Assembly: GCF_003208215.1 (NCBI RefSeq)
Contig: NZ_QKLW01000011.1
Location: 1-64,000 of the forward strand
Direction: 5' to 3'
Source: Marinomonas alcarazii
Lineage (GTDB): Bacteria; Pseudomonadota; Gammaproteobacteria; Pseudomonadales; Marinomonadaceae
DNA: 64,000 nucleotides
Shown: one piece after another, positions 24,834 to 34,480 of the stretch
Numbering within the stretch: position 1 is the first letter of the stretch
How the letters are laid out: each line of letters begins with the position of its first letter
The notes under the pieces: generated by a model
The model's database searches: none
Seen by the model: only the letters and a program-made list of their open reading frames with translations
What the model was told of the DNA's origin: nothing
Made by a program: the position numbers and the translations under genes

Positions 24834-26639
24834 GTGTCTTCCAATAATCTTAAGCACATACGCAATTTTAGTATCATCGCCCACATTGACCATGGGAAAT
24901 CGACATTAGCCGATCGCTTCATTCAGACTTGTGAAGGCTTGAGCGAGCGTGAGATGTCGGCTCAGGTTCTCGACTCAATGGACATTGAGCGTGAACGAGG
25001 CATTACCATCAAGGCGCAGAGCGTCACGCTGGATTACCATGCGAAAGATGGTCAGGTCTATCAGTTGAACTTCATCGATACTCCTGGACACGTAGATTTC
25101 TCGTATGAAGTATCACGCTCACTGGCTGCTTGTGAAGGCGCATTATTGGTAGTGGATGCGGCGCAAGGTGTTGAAGCTCAATCTGTTGCAAACTGTTATA
25201 CCGCTATCGAGCAAGGCCTCGAAGTTATGCCAGTCTTGAACAAAATCGATTTGCCTCAGGCTGAGCCTGAACGTGTTTGTGCAGAAATTGAAGAGATCAT
25301 TGGTATTGATGCCATGAATGCTGTGACTTGTTCTGCAAAGACAGGCATGGGGGTTGATGATGTATTGGAGCGATTGGTTGCGACTATACCACCACCAGAA
25401 GGTGACGTAGATGCGCCGCTTCAAGCGCTTATAATTGATTCATGGTTTGATAATTACCTAGGCGTTGTTTCTCTTGTTCGTATCAAGCAAGGAACATTAC
25501 GTAAGAAAGACAAGATTTATATTAAATCGACTAAACAAACTCACCCTGTTGATATGACGGGTATTTTTACGCCTAAGCGTAAAGAAACTGGTATTCTGCG
25601 CGCTGGTGAAGTGGGTTATGTTGTTGCTGGTATCAAAGACATTCATGGCGCACCTGTTGGTGACACTATTACACACTCATCGACTCCTGATGTGCCTCAA
25701 TTGTCTGGTTTCCAGAAAGTTAAGCCGCAAGTATACGCTGGTGTTTTCCCTGTAAGCTCTGACCAATACGAAGATTTCCGTGTTGCCTTGGATAAATTAA
25801 CCCTAAATGATGCTTCCTTGTTCTTTGAACCTGAAAGCTCAGACGCATTGGGTTTTGGTTTCCGCTGTGGCTTCCTAGGGATGTTGCATATGGAAATCAT
25901 CCAAGAACGCTTAGAGCGTGAATACGATCTCGATTTGATCACGACAGCGCCAACGGTAGTTTTTGAAGTTGAATTAAACAATGGTGAGGTTATCAATGTT
26001 GATAGCCCATCTAAAATGCCTGACCCTGGCACTATTAAAGAAATGCGTGAACCTATTGTTGAAGCCAATATTTTGGTTCCACAGGAATACTTGGGGAACG
26101 TGATTACTTTGTGTGTGGAAAAGCGTGGCATTCAAAAAGACATGTTGTACGTTGGTCGTCAGGTGCAACTGCGTTATGAGTTGCCAATGAACGAAGTGGT
26201 AATGGATTTCTTTGATAAATTGAAGTCTTGTAGCCGTGGTTTTGCCTCGTTGGATTACAACTTCTCTCACTTTAGTCCTGCTCCGTTGTGCCGTTTGGAT
26301 ATACTTATCAATGGTGAGCGTGTTGATGCATTAGCCTTGATTATGCATAAAGATAACGTTCAGTTCAGAGGGCGTGCTTTGTGTGAAAAAATGAAAGATC
26401 TGATTCCTCGTCAGATGTTTGATGTTGCCATTCAGGGTGCGGTTGGCGCGAAAATCATTTCGCGAACAACGGTCAAAGCGTTGCGTAAAAACGTTATAGC
26501 GAAATGTTATGGCGGTGACGTGAGTCGTAAGAAGAAATTGCTACAGAAACAAAAAGAAGGTAAAAAACGCATGAAGCAGGTGGGCAACGTTGAAGTGCCA
26601 CAGTCTGCTTTCCTTGCGGTTTTGCAGCTTGATAGCTAG
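24834..26639 (+). CDS. lepA: Elongation factor 4, LepA
   Basis: A 601-residue ribosomal GTPase that acts on stalled or mis-set ribosomes and helps initiation/assembly. The G1 motif [14 protein letters not shown] begins near residue 17; G2 is in RGITIKAQ, G3 in DTPGHVDF and G4 in NKIDLP. EF-G-like domains follow, then the LepA-specific C-terminal domain with [17 protein letters not shown]. The start is GTG at 24834, giving [23 protein letters not shown], normal for the family. It opens the lepA-lepB-rnc-era-recO-acpS run. The 246-bp space before it has two copies of TGAAAATGTGT. No sigma-E regulators lie upstream, unlike the rseABC/mucABCD-lepA arrangement in enterics and pseudomonads. Confidence 0.98.
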   Translation: MSSNNLKHIRNFSIIAHIDHGKSTLADRFIQTCEGLSEREMSAQVLDSMDIERERGITIKAQSVTLDYHAKDGQVYQLNFIDTPGHVDFSYEVSRSLAACEGALLVVDAAQGVEAQSVANCYTAIEQGLEVMPVLNKIDLPQAEPERVCAEIEEIIGIDAMNAVTCSAKTGMGVDDVLERLVATIPPPEGDVDAPLQALIIDSWFDNYLGVVSLVRIKQGTLRKKDKIYIKSTKQTHPVDMTGIFTPKRKETGILRAGEVGYVVAGIKDIHGAPVGDTITHSSTPDVPQLSGFQKVKPQVYAGVFPVSSDQYEDFRVALDKLTLNDASLFFEPESSDALGFGFRCGFLGMLHMEIIQERLEREYDLDLITTAPTVVFEVELNNGEVINVDSPSKMPDPGTIKEMREPIVEANILVPQEYLGNVITLCVEKRGIQKDMLYVGRQVQLRYELPMNEVVMDFFDKLKSCSRGFASLDYNFSHFSPAPLCRLDILINGERVDALALIMHKDNVQFRGRALCEKMKDLIPRQMFDVAIQGAVGAKIISRTTVKALRKNVIAKCYGGDVSRKKKLLQKQKEGKKRMKQVGNVEVPQSAFLAVLQLDS

Positions 26640-26689
26640 CCAGAAAATCAACTGGTGCGCACGAGCGCACCAAGGCGGAGAAATGAAGT

Positions 26690-27514
26690 ATGAGTTTTGA
26701 TTTCGAATTGATACTGGCGATTGCGTTTTTGGTAACCGGTGTTTTTTGGGTTTACGACCGCATTGTATATTTACCAAAACGCAAACAGGTTCTGGCGAGC
26801 ATGGCGACAGAGGCGCGCAGTGCTTTAGACAAAGATGCGAAAGAAAGATTGGCGCAAACCCCTAAATTTGTTGTAGAGGTTAAGTCTTATTTTGTCATAA
26901 TCGCAATTATTTTTGGTCTGCGCTCTTTTGTCGTCGAACCTTTTCAGATCCCATCAGGTTCTATGTTGCCGACGTTAAAGATTGGTGACTTTATTCTGGT
27001 GAATAAATTTGATTACGGACTTCGTTTGCCAGTACTCAATACCACTATTATTCCTACCACAGAGCCAAAACGTGGTGATGTAGTGGTTTTTAAGTACCCG
27101 CTAAAACCTGATTTAAACTATATTAAACGTTTGGTGGGCTTGCCTGGTGATCATGTTGTTTATCGCAATAAGATCTTAACGATAAATGGCAAGCAAGTGA
27201 GTAAAGAGTTTTTAGCTAAGTTGCCTGTGTCGTTGAACCCGGATCAAGAGCCGGTTGAGCTATTTAACGAAAACTTAGGTGGCGTGCAGCACGAGATTTA
27301 TAATAGTTTCCGATTTACTCCCCATGAAGGAGAATGGACGGTTCCTGAAGGTCATTACTTTGTAATGGGAGATAATCGAGATAATAGCGCAGATAGCCGA
27401 TTCTGGGGCTTTGTTCCTGATGAGAATATGAAAGGCCGCGCTTTTTACGTGTGGTTACATTGGGATGAGTTTTTCAGTATTCCAAGTTTTAAAAATAACG
27501 GTTTGATTGAATAA
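26690..27514 (+). CDS. lepB: Signal peptidase I, LepB
   Basis: A 274-residue inner-membrane serine protease that removes signal peptides from exported proteins. It has two N-terminal membrane helices (about 5-24 and 66-84) and a periplasmic catalytic domain with nucleophile Ser91 in PSGSMLPTL and general base Lys146 in YIKRLVGLPGD. The last conserved box is GDNRDNSADSRFWGFV. Length is near E. coli LepB (324) but with a shorter catalytic insertion, as in pseudomonads. It is 50 bp after lepA and 18 bp before rnc, consistent with one operon. A ribosome-binding site (GGAG) is seen upstream of the ATG. Confidence 0.97.
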   Translation: MSFDFELILAIAFLVTGVFWVYDRIVYLPKRKQVLASMATEARSALDKDAKERLAQTPKFVVEVKSYFVIIAIIFGLRSFVVEPFQIPSGSMLPTLKIGDFILVNKFDYGLRLPVLNTTIIPTTEPKRGDVVVFKYPLKPDLNYIKRLVGLPGDHVVYRNKILTINGKQVSKEFLAKLPVSLNPDQEPVELFNENLGGVQHEIYNSFRFTPHEGEWTVPEGHYFVMGDNRDNSADSRFWGFVPDENMKGRAFYVWLHWDEFFSIPSFKNNGLIE

Positions 27515-27532
27515 GTATTTTTTGGAGAAATT

Positions 27533-28216
27533 TTGAGTTCATTGTATCAGAAGCTGAGTCGGCGAATAGGTTACTTTTTTGCCGACCTTGGACTGCTTGA
27601 GCTGGCGCTAACGCATCGTAGTTTTGGTGGAAAAAATAATGAGCGCCTTGAATTTTTAGGTGACTCGATTCTTAACTATGTGATCGCTGAAGACCTATTT
27701 CATCGTTTTCCAAAAGCTAAGGAAGGTGAATTGAGCCGCTTGCGTGCCTCTTTGGTGAAAGGTGACACGCTAGCTGAACTCGCTCGTGAATTTCAACTAG
27801 GCGACTATTTGAAGCTGGGTGCTGGCGAATTAAAAAGCGGTGGCTTTAGACGTGACTCTATTCTGGCAGATACGGTAGAAGGCATTATTGGTGCTATGTA
27901 TTTGGATGCCGGCATGGATGTTTGTCGAGAGCACATATTGTCATGGTACAAAGAACGTTTAGATGCGACATCTTTGAAAGTCGTTACGAAGGATGCCAAA
28001 ACGCGTCTACAAGAGTATTTACAAGCCCGTAAGCATGCTTTGCCTCAGTATGATGTGGTAGACATTGTTGGTGAGCCACATGACCAGACGTTTCATGTTC
28101 ACTGTTATATAGAACTCTGTGAAGACGCTATTGAAGGGAAAGGTAATAGCCGCCGTATTGCGGAGCAAAATGCCGCTTCAAAAGCACTGAAACAATTGGA
28201 AAAGAAAGATGTCTGA
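27533..28216 (+). CDS. rnc: Ribonuclease III
   Basis: A 227-residue double-strand-specific endoribonuclease for rRNA and mRNA processing. The catalytic signature [17 protein letters not shown] lies at about residues 38-54, with acidic metal ligands, and the second acidic cluster is [16 protein letters not shown]-terminal dsRNA-binding domain runs from [14 protein letters not shown] to the end. The start is TTG at 27533, fixed by GGAGA eight bases upstream and by the conserved N-terminus. The 3' end overlaps era by 8 bp, a conserved rnc-era coupling. In E. coli this operon is self-limited by RNase III cleavage of its own leader; a comparable stem was not located here. Confidence 0.97.
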   Translation: MSSLYQKLSRRIGYFFADLGLLELALTHRSFGGKNNERLEFLGDSILNYVIAEDLFHRFPKAKEGELSRLRASLVKGDTLAELAREFQLGDYLKLGAGELKSGGFRRDSILADTVEGIIGAMYLDAGMDVCREHILSWYKERLDATSLKVVTKDAKTRLQEYLQARKHALPQYDVVDIVGEPHDQTFHVHCYIELCEDAIEGKGNSRRIAEQNAASKALKQLEKKDV

Positions 28217-29111
28217 CGTTGAAATTACACACTGTGGTTATATTGCCATTGTTGGTCGCCCTAATGTGGGTAAATCCACTTTGCTTAACCATATCTTGGG
28301 TCAAAAACTGTCGATTACTTCGCGTAAGCCGCAAACGACTCGTGACCAAATTCTTGGTGTAAAGACCGAAGGGCATGTTCAAGCTATTTATGTTGACACT
28401 CCTGGGCTGCATCTCGGTGAGGCAAAAGCAATTAACCGAATTATGAACAAAACCGCCGCAGCGGCTTTGAAAGACGTGGATGTTGTTTTGTTTGTTATCG
28501 ATGCTGACCGTTGGACTGAAGAAGATGAGTCTGTTCTTCAGAAGGTTAAGCATGCGCGTTGCCCGGTTATTTTGGTGGTAAATAAGGTTGATCAACTAGA
28601 TCAAAAAGAAAGCCTGTTGCCACGCTTGGCAAATTTATCTGACCGAATGAATTTTGCGCAAATAGTGCCGATATCAGCGTTACGTAATAATAACCTTGAT
28701 CGTTTAGAGCGTTTGGTTGAGAGCTATATTCCAGAAGGCACGCAATTTTACCCAGAAGATCAAATTACCAATCGTAGTTCTCGTTTCCTTGCGGCAGAAA
28801 TCGTTCGTGAAAAGATTACTCGTCAGCTTGGCCAGGAAGTGCCATATGAAGTGGCTGTGCAAATTGAAGAATTCGTTTTCGAAGAGTCTGCTATTCATAT
28901 TAGTGCGTTAATCTTGGTAGAGCGGAATGGCCAAAAGCGTATCATTATTGGTGAGCGTGGCGAAAAAATTAAGCTCATCGGCAAAGAAGCGCGTATTGAT
29001 ATGGAGAATCTGTTTCAACATAAAGTGATGCTGAATCTTTGGATTAAGATTCGTTCTGGCTGGTCTGATGATGAACGTGCGCTAGCCAGTTTAGGTTATC
29101 AGGAAGAGTAA
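28209..29111 (+). CDS. era: GTPase Era
   Basis: A 300-residue GTPase that binds the 3' end of 16S rRNA during 30S assembly. G1 is [12 protein letters not shown] near residues 17-28, with the switch motif [16 protein letters not shown] as G3 and NKVDQ as G4. The C-terminal KH domain carries [19 protein letters not shown], the RNA-binding helix. Length matches E. coli Era (301). It overlaps rnc by 8 bp, and recO starts 5 bp after it, so the three are translated together. Nothing unusual was seen in motifs or length. Confidence 0.98.
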   Translation: MSDVEITHCGYIAIVGRPNVGKSTLLNHILGQKLSITSRKPQTTRDQILGVKTEGHVQAIYVDTPGLHLGEAKAINRIMNKTAAAALKDVDVVLFVIDADRWTEEDESVLQKVKHARCPVILVVNKVDQLDQKESLLPRLANLSDRMNFAQIVPISALRNNNLDRLERLVESYIPEGTQFYPEDQITNRSSRFLAAEIVREKITRQLGQEVPYEVAVQIEEFVFEESAIHISALILVERNGQKRIIIGERGEKIKLIGKEARIDMENLFQHKVMLNLWIKIRSGWSDDERALASLGYQEE

Positions 29112-29116
29112 TTCCG

Positions 29117-29860
29117 ATGCGCGTATCTGCGTATGTTATCCACACTCGTCCTTTTCAGGATAACAAAATTTTGCTCGATGTATTAACCCTTGAGCAAGGT
29201 TTGGTAAGAGGCGTGTGGCGATTACCTAAAAAAGAGGCTCGGGTCATACCTGGGCCTTTTTTGTGTTATGAAATGGAGTTTTCTGGCCGTAGCGACTTAA
29301 AGACAGTGAAAAGCTTAGAATCTATTACGTCTGCTTCTGCTCTTGAGGGATTGCCCTTGTATGCTGCGCTTTATGTGCATGAGTTGCTGGAAAAGCTGCT
29401 CCCGATTAATCTTCCCTTGCCTGATGTGTATGAGCTGTATAAATGGCTTATTGAAAGCTTGTACGCAGGAGCGCCAATAGCGCCTTTGTTACGACGTTTT
29501 GAAGTCGGGTTGTTCTCCGAATTAGGGGTGGCTATTAATATGCTTTCCACAAGCCGTGGTGAGTTGATAGACGCGAAGCAGCTCTATCAATTTCACTATA
29601 AGTTTGGCTTGCGTCCATATTATGGCGAGAAGCCGAAACTCTTGCCTATGTTGTTTGTAGAAGGGCAGGTCGCGCTTGATTATCAAGCGGGGAAATGGAC
29701 AGATAAGCAGGTGTTAAGCCTTGCCAAAGAATTGCATCGTAATTGGTTGGACAGCTTGTTAAATGGTAAGCCTATCGTTGCAAGGCGTTTATTGCCAAAA
29801 CAGTCCTTCCAAGGAGAGTTGCATTTGGGTGTGCCAATTTTCCGTACGTTGAAAGTTTGA
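29117..29860 (+). CDS. recO: DNA repair protein RecO
   Basis: A 247-residue RecFOR-pathway protein that anneals SSB-coated strands and loads RecA. An N-terminal OB-fold (AYVIHTRPFQDNKILLDVLTLEQGLVRGVWRLPKK) precedes a helical domain with YVHELLEKLLP. The zinc-binding cysteines found in some family members are absent, as in E. coli RecO. Length is normal (242 in E. coli). It starts 5 bp after era. The usual next gene in many gammaproteobacteria, pdxJ, is missing; acpS follows 21 bp later instead. Confidence 0.94.
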   Translation: MRVSAYVIHTRPFQDNKILLDVLTLEQGLVRGVWRLPKKEARVIPGPFLCYEMEFSGRSDLKTVKSLESITSASALEGLPLYAALYVHELLEKLLPINLPLPDVYELYKWLIESLYAGAPIAPLLRRFEVGLFSELGVAINMLSTSRGELIDAKQLYQFHYKFGLRPYYGEKPKLLPMLFVEGQVALDYQAGKWTDKQVLSLAKELHRNWLDSLLNGKPIVARRLLPKQSFQGELHLGVPIFRTLKV

Positions 29861-29881
29861 GTTGAGTGAAGAGGTTATATC

Positions 29882-30268
29882 TTGATTATTGGTGTTGGAA
29901 CGGACTTAGTAGAAATTGCCCGTATTGCGCAATCTATCACTCGTTTGGGAGAGCGTTTTGTTGATCGCATTTTGAGTGCGGACGAGAAAAAATGTTGGCA
30001 AGCTATTAGTAATGAAGATAAGGCCATTGCCTATGTCGCGAAACGTTTTGCCGCAAAAGAAGCCGCAGTAAAGGCATTGGGTACGGGAATTGGTTCTGGT
30101 GTGAGTTTTCAGCACTTTAGTGTTATGAATTTGCCCACAGGTCAGCCGATTCTTGTTGTTGATGATGCTATTGCGGCTCGTTATGATTTTCCTATTTCAT
30201 GGCATGTAAGTTTAACGGATGAAAGGGCGTATGCTCAGGCCTTTGTAGTACTTGAATCTAAGGCTTGA
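29882..30268 (+). CDS. acpS: Holo-[acyl-carrier-protein] synthase
   Basis: A 128-residue phosphopantetheinyl transferase that converts apo-ACP to its active holo form for fatty acid synthesis. The signature GVGTDLVEIARI at residues 4-15 and FAAKEAAVKALGTGI at about 58-72 supply the magnesium and CoA ligands. The start is TTG at 29882 with GAGG upstream, giving the expected MIIGVGTD. Length matches the family (126 in E. coli). It ends the lepA-acpS run. Its last 34 bp overlap, antisense, the 3' end of barA, so the two transcripts converge over each other's coding sequence. Confidence 0.97.
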   Translation: MIIGVGTDLVEIARIAQSITRLGERFVDRILSADEKKCWQAISNEDKAIAYVAKRFAAKEAAVKALGTGIGSGVSFQHFSVMNLPTGQPILVVDDAIAARYDFPISWHVSLTDERAYAQAFVVLESKA

Positions 30269-33048
30269 TTCCAAGGAATAAGCTGGCGATGATCAAGCAG
30301 TTCATCGATGGCTTCTAAAAAGTCCTCGGTGACGCCCTCGGCGTCTTCCATGCCGAGTTCCTTTAGATGGGTTTCAAGGAAATTTGCGTGTCTCGCGATA
30401 TTTACTGTACCTGTGTATTTTGATGCACCGTGTATTCGGTGAACCACTTCAATAAGTTTTTTAGTATCTTGGTTTTCTAAGTGATGCTTAATCAGCTTCT
30501 TCTCTGCGCTTAGGGAATCAGCCAGCATATCGAACATTTCTTTTGCAATCTCTTCTTTGCCGTCGACAATAGATAATGCTTTTTCTAAGTCAAATATATC
30601 AACTAGCTTTGCATTGACTTGATCTTGAAAGGTGTCGGTATTGGAGCACCATTTTTCGATCGTGCTAATGAGAAGCTCTTCGTCAATGGGCTTGGTAAGA
30701 TAGGCATTCATCCCACTGCTGAGCATTTGTTGCTGCTCTGACCCTAAAGCATGGGCTGTTAGGGCGATGATAGGCGTGTTTTTGTAGGCGTCGAGTTGTC
30801 TTAAATGCTGGGTAGTTTCCATGCCATCCATTTCTGGCATTTGTATATCCATAAAAACCAAGTCGAAATGTTTATTCATCGCTAGGTCTAAGGCTTGTTG
30901 TCCGCTGTAGGCTAAGGTGACATCGAGTCCGATCGGAATGAGCCAATGGTTAAGCAATTGTAAATTGATTGGCGAGTCATCGACCGCAAGTATGCTGAGG
31001 CCTTTAATCTTGTCTCGTTGAGCATTGGTTTTTTGAGGTTGAGAGGTGGTGATCGGATTATGCCCTAAGTTTTGCAAAGCATGATAAAGGCGATCATGAC
31101 TGATTGGCTTTAGCAAAATGTCACTGCAAATATCTTTTAAGTCTGGGTAATGTGTAATTTGGCCTGGTGGTTGGATCATCAGAATGCATGGAATAGAGAA
31201 CTGCTGGGTCGAATACGTGATGAGTTCCCGGATTTCATAAATGCTTTGTTCATTTGGTACAACGCTCAATAGAATGGCATCTATTTTGTCGTGCTGTTTG
31301 TTTAAAAGTGCAACGGTTTGCTCGATATCTGAGCATATACTGCAACTGACCCCAATACTCTGTAAATAGTTGTTTAGATAGCTTTTATAGGTGGAGCTAG
31401 GTTCCAGTATGAGGGTATGAAGTCCAAGTGATGTTTTGTCACTTTGGGTTTTGGTCGATTTTTTCAGTGTGATTGTAAAGCGAAAGGTGGAGCCAATACT
31501 TGGGTCACTGCTTATTTCAATTTTGCCGTTCATTTGTTCAACGAGCTTTTTGGTTATAACCAAACCTAACCCTGTTCCGCCAAACTGTCGAGTGGTGCTG
31601 GTATCGACTTGTGAAAAAGGCTTGAATAAACGATGAATTTTGTTTTCTGCAATGCCAATGCCGGTATCGATAATTTGAAAAGACAGGGTGATATCTTGAT
31701 CGTTCTCAGTCGCAATAGCGACACGGGTTCTCACCGAACCTTGATGGGTGAATTTAATCGCATTACCGATTAGGTTGGTTAAAATTTGTCGTATTCGGGT
31801 GCTGTCACCAATAAACCATTCCGGTACATCTAAGCCAAACTCTGGGACTAAATCGATGTGCTTTTCTTTGTTGAGTAAGTTGATACTTAATGTCTGGTAA
31901 ACATCGTCTATTAAGGTTTTAAGATTGAAATGGTTGCTTTCTAAGCTAAGCTTGCCTGCTTCAATTTTAGAGAAATCCAAAATATCACCGATAACCGCCA
32001 GTAGGCTGTTGGTAGATTGCTCAATGGTGTTCACATAAAGGCGGTGTTGAGGGTCTTTTATGTCTTTTTGCAGGGTTTTTGTATAGCCGAGGATAGCGTT
32101 TAGAGGGGTTCTTACCTCGTGGCTTATGTTGGCTAAAAATTGCGACTTTAAGCGGTTGGACTCCATTGCCTCGCGGTTGGCTATGTGCAACTGGGCGCTT
32201 TTTTCTTCCATGCTATCTAAGCTACGACGAATGTCTTCTGTGGCTTGTTCAATGCCCGAGACGAGCTCTTCATTATGGTGCTCCAGCCTTTCCGTCAAAT
32301 CGAGTAAGTCTCTTTGTATGGAGGTGTATTCTGCTGGTAGTTTCATCAGCTTCGCTGTGGAAAATTGACCTTTGACCAGTTTACTTAATGCTGAAGCCAG
32401 TTTGTTTATGGGTTGGGTGAGGATTTTTGACGCATGGAATGCGCCTAATATCATGGCAACGTTAAAAAGCAGAAAGATAAAAATGACTAAGCTGGAGTAC
32501 TGGTATTTTTCTAATTGCACAGTGGCTTTATTTGCCTCCACTCTGACCCAGCCAATTAGGCTGCGCTGATCTTGGGTGTTGAAAAGGTCAGTTTGACTGT
32601 TGAAAATACCGTCCAGAGAGTTACTGGTATAGTAGATAGCGCTAATAGATTCGAGGCGGTCTTCGTATTCGATCACTTCATTTTTTTCGGGAAAAAAAGG
32701 ACTGTTTTGTATCGATGGTTTGCCTAGTTCGGCGATGGCTTTTTGTTCACTGTTGTAGAGTTGGACACTACTTATATTTGGGTTGTTAAGTGCGTTTTGT
32801 AGAATCCGATACATCATGTTTTGGTCAGAGAACACAATGGCATAGGCGCTCGTTGTGGAGACTTGTTCTGTTATGTGGCGTGATTGCTCATGTAGGTTGC
32901 GATTTAGATCATTGAAACGCGTAGATAATAAGAAGATGGTGACCATCAAAGAGATAATGAAAGAAGGAGTGAATAACACCCAAAACAACTTGCTGCTTAG
33001 GCTCAGTGAAGTGATATTAATAAAAGGAATTTTCATTGTGCGAGCCAT
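30235..33048 (-). CDS. barA: Hybrid histidine kinase BarA/GacS
   Basis: A 937-residue tripartite sensor kinase of the BarA/GacS type, which signals to a UvrY/GacA regulator controlling CsrA-binding small RNAs. Order: membrane helix at about 20-44, periplasmic domain of about 140 residues, second helix at about 178-203, HAMP, HisKA with His310 (NISHEVRTPLN), HATPase (DTGIGI, GGTGLGL). A first receiver-like domain without a phospho-Asp (ILLSVVPNE where LMDIQMP is expected) comes next, then a canonical receiver with Asp734 (FMDIQMPEMDG) and Hpt with His870 (VHRIHGASKYTG). The location beside cysM-rlmD-relA is as in Pseudomonas gacS. A small lipoprotein gene lies 12 bp upstream. A second ATG four codons in is an alternative start. 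Confidence 0.95.
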   Translation of the reverse strand: MARTMKIPFINITSLSLSSKLFWVLFTPSFIISLMVTIFLLSTRFNDLNRNLHEQSRHITEQVSTTSAYAIVFSDQNMMYRILQNALNNPNISSVQLYNSEQKAIAELGKPSIQNSPFFPEKNEVIEYEDRLESISAIYYTSNSLDGIFNSQTDLFNTQDQRSLIGWVRVEANKATVQLEKYQYSSLVIFIFLLFNVAMILGAFHASKILTQPINKLASALSKLVKGQFSTAKLMKLPAEYTSIQRDLLDLTERLEHHNEELVSGIEQATEDIRRSLDSMEEKSAQLHIANREAMESNRLKSQFLANISHEVRTPLNAILGYTKTLQKDIKDPQHRLYVNTIEQSTNSLLAVIGDILDFSKIEAGKLSLESNHFNLKTLIDDVYQTLSINLLNKEKHIDLVPEFGLDVPEWFIGDSTRIRQILTNLIGNAIKFTHQGSVRTRVAIATENDQDITLSFQIIDTGIGIAENKIHRLFKPFSQVDTSTTRQFGGTGLGLVITKKLVEQMNGKIEISSDPSIGSTFRFTITLKKSTKTQSDKTSLGLHTLILEPSSTYKSYLNNYLQSIGVSCSICSDIEQTVALLNKQHDKIDAILLSVVPNEQSIYEIRELITYSTQQFSIPCILMIQPPGQITHYPDLKDICSDILLKPISHDRLYHALQNLGHNPITTSQPQKTNAQRDKIKGLSILAVDDSPINLQLLNHWLIPIGLDVTLAYSGQQALDLAMNKHFDLVFMDIQMPEMDGMETTQHLRQLDAYKNTPIIALTAHALGSEQQQMLSSGMNAYLTKPIDEELLISTIEKWCSNTDTFQDQVNAKLVDIFDLEKALSIVDGKEEIAKEMFDMLADSLSAEKKLIKHHLENQDTKKLIEVVHRIHGASKYTGTVNIARHANFLETHLKELGMEDAEGVTEDFLEAIDELLDHRQLIPWNQALDSSTTKA

Positions 33049-33060
33049 AGATATAAAAGG

Positions 33061-33285
33061 TTAGTAGCATGCTAAGCGGCCTTGTTCTTTGCGTGTGTCG
33101 CATTCTTTTTCATAATTTTCGCATGCCGCTATTTCGTCACCGGATGCCGAGTCTAGGTAAGCGCATGCTCGCCAATTTTTACGTAATTCTGCGTTGCTTA
33201 GCTCTGTGAGGTCTTCCGCAGGCTTGTTGCAGCCGCTTATTACTAGTAACAAAAAGAGCAATGTGAGAAAGCGTGTAGCGCGCAT
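33061..33285 (-). CDS. Small cysteine-rich lipoprotein
   Basis: A 74-residue protein with a signal peptide and lipobox VISGC, so Cys19 would be lipidated. The mature part of 56 residues has four more cysteines (41, 55, 62, 73) in a polar sequence with SNAELRKNWRACAYL and ACENYEKECDTRKEQGRLACY; two disulfides in the periplasm are likely. No family was recognised. Its stop lies 12 bp before the barA start on the same strand, so co-transcription is likely, which raises the idea of a periplasmic partner for the kinase sensor domain. A TTG at 33309 would add eight codons, but the ATG at 33285 gives a better signal peptide. Confidence 0.75.
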   Translation of the reverse strand: MRATRFLTLLFLLLVISGCNKPAEDLTELSNAELRKNWRACAYLDSASGDEIAACENYEKECDTRKEQGRLACY

Positions 33286-33483
33286 AGGGTTAGTCCAAGT
33301 GAAGTGCAAACAGCAGATTTTACCTACCTAAAAAGATAGAGTAACCTGTTTTATTTTTCAAAATGAGAAACTAACACTAAGTTTATAACGCTTTCTTATT
33401 GTACTGTTGGGCGTAAGTGTTCTTAAATAGGCCCATAGCGTTAAGTTTCATTCCCTCAGTCATCAATGTCAATGAAGTTTTTT

Positions 33484-34377
33484 ATGATCCAATACCCTAG
33501 CATCGAGTCCTTAATTGGACACACTCCTCTGGTTCGCTTGCAGCGCATCAACCCAAATCCAAGTAATACGATTTTATTAAAGCTTGAAGGCCAAAACCCA
33601 GCAGGATCAGTAAAAGACCGCCCTGCATTGAATATGATTCTTCAGGCTGAACTTCGCGGAGACATTAAGCCAGGTGATAGTTTAATTGAGGCGACAAGTG
33701 GTAATACTGGGATTGCCTTGGCGATGGCGGCAGCCATTAAGGGCTATAAAATGCACCTGATTATGCCGGATAACATGAGCCAAGAGCGAAAGTCAGCGAT
33801 GACGGCTTATGGCGCCATCTTGCACTTAGTGACAAAAGAAGAGGGTATGGAAAGAGCCCGTGATCTTGCTCAAGAAATGCAAGATGAAGGTGTTGGTATT
33901 GTATTGAATCAGTTTGCAAACCAAGACAATCCTAATGCGCATTATCTCACAACAGGGCCTGAGATTTGGCAACAAACACAAGGAGCCGTGACACACTTTG
34001 TGAGTTCAATGGGCACCACGGGCACCATTATGGGAGTGTCACATTATTTGAAAGAGCAGAATAAAGACATCCAAATTGTTGGTCTTCAGCCTCAAGATGG
34101 TTCAAGTATCCCAGGTATCCGTCGTTGGCCAAAAGAGTATTTGCCTTCAATCTTTGACGATAGCCGAGTGGACACCATTATGGATGTGTCGCAAGAGGCC
34201 GCTGAGACAACAATGCGTCGTTTGGCGAAAGAGGAGGGTATTTTTTGCGGTGTGTCTTCGGGTGGTTCTGTTGCGATAGCGATGGAATTGTCTAGGCAGC
34301 TAACGGATGCCGTGATTGTCGCGATTGTGTGTGACCGCGGAGATCGTTATCTGTCGACTGGCGTGTTTGATGGCTGA
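33484..34377 (+). CDS. cysM: Cysteine synthase B
   Basis: A 297-residue PLP enzyme that makes cysteine from O-acetylserine and sulfide or thiosulfate. The PLP lysine is Lys44 in GSVKDRPAL, and the substrate loop is EATSGNTGIALAMAA. SMGTTGTIMGV and CGVSSGGSVAIA form the phosphate-binding cup. The N-terminus MIQYPSIESLIGHTPLVRLQR matches CysM. In-frame ATGs at 33466 and 33472 would add six or four residues but have no ribosome-binding site, so 33484 is preferred with moderate certainty. It lies divergent from the small lipoprotein/barA unit and precedes rlmD, as in Pseudomonas. Confidence 0.95.
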   Translation: MIQYPSIESLIGHTPLVRLQRINPNPSNTILLKLEGQNPAGSVKDRPALNMILQAELRGDIKPGDSLIEATSGNTGIALAMAAAIKGYKMHLIMPDNMSQERKSAMTAYGAILHLVTKEEGMERARDLAQEMQDEGVGIVLNQFANQDNPNAHYLTTGPEIWQQTQGAVTHFVSSMGTTGTIMGVSHYLKEQNKDIQIVGLQPQDGSSIPGIRRWPKEYLPSIFDDSRVDTIMDVSQEAAETTMRRLAKEEGIFCGVSSGGSVAIAMELSRQLTDAVIVAIVCDRGDRYLSTGVFDG

Positions 34378-34480
34378 GTGATCAATGGCTATTAAGGCTT
34401 GCTTTCGCGTACAGTTCTATCTACAGATGAGATAGAATAGATATGCATTTATCCTATATTCAGGAACAAGAGAGCCACCT

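Noticed and set aside
25697-26131. Minus-strand frame of 144 codons in lepA
   Set aside because: Lies fully within highly conserved LepA coding sequence and has no family features.
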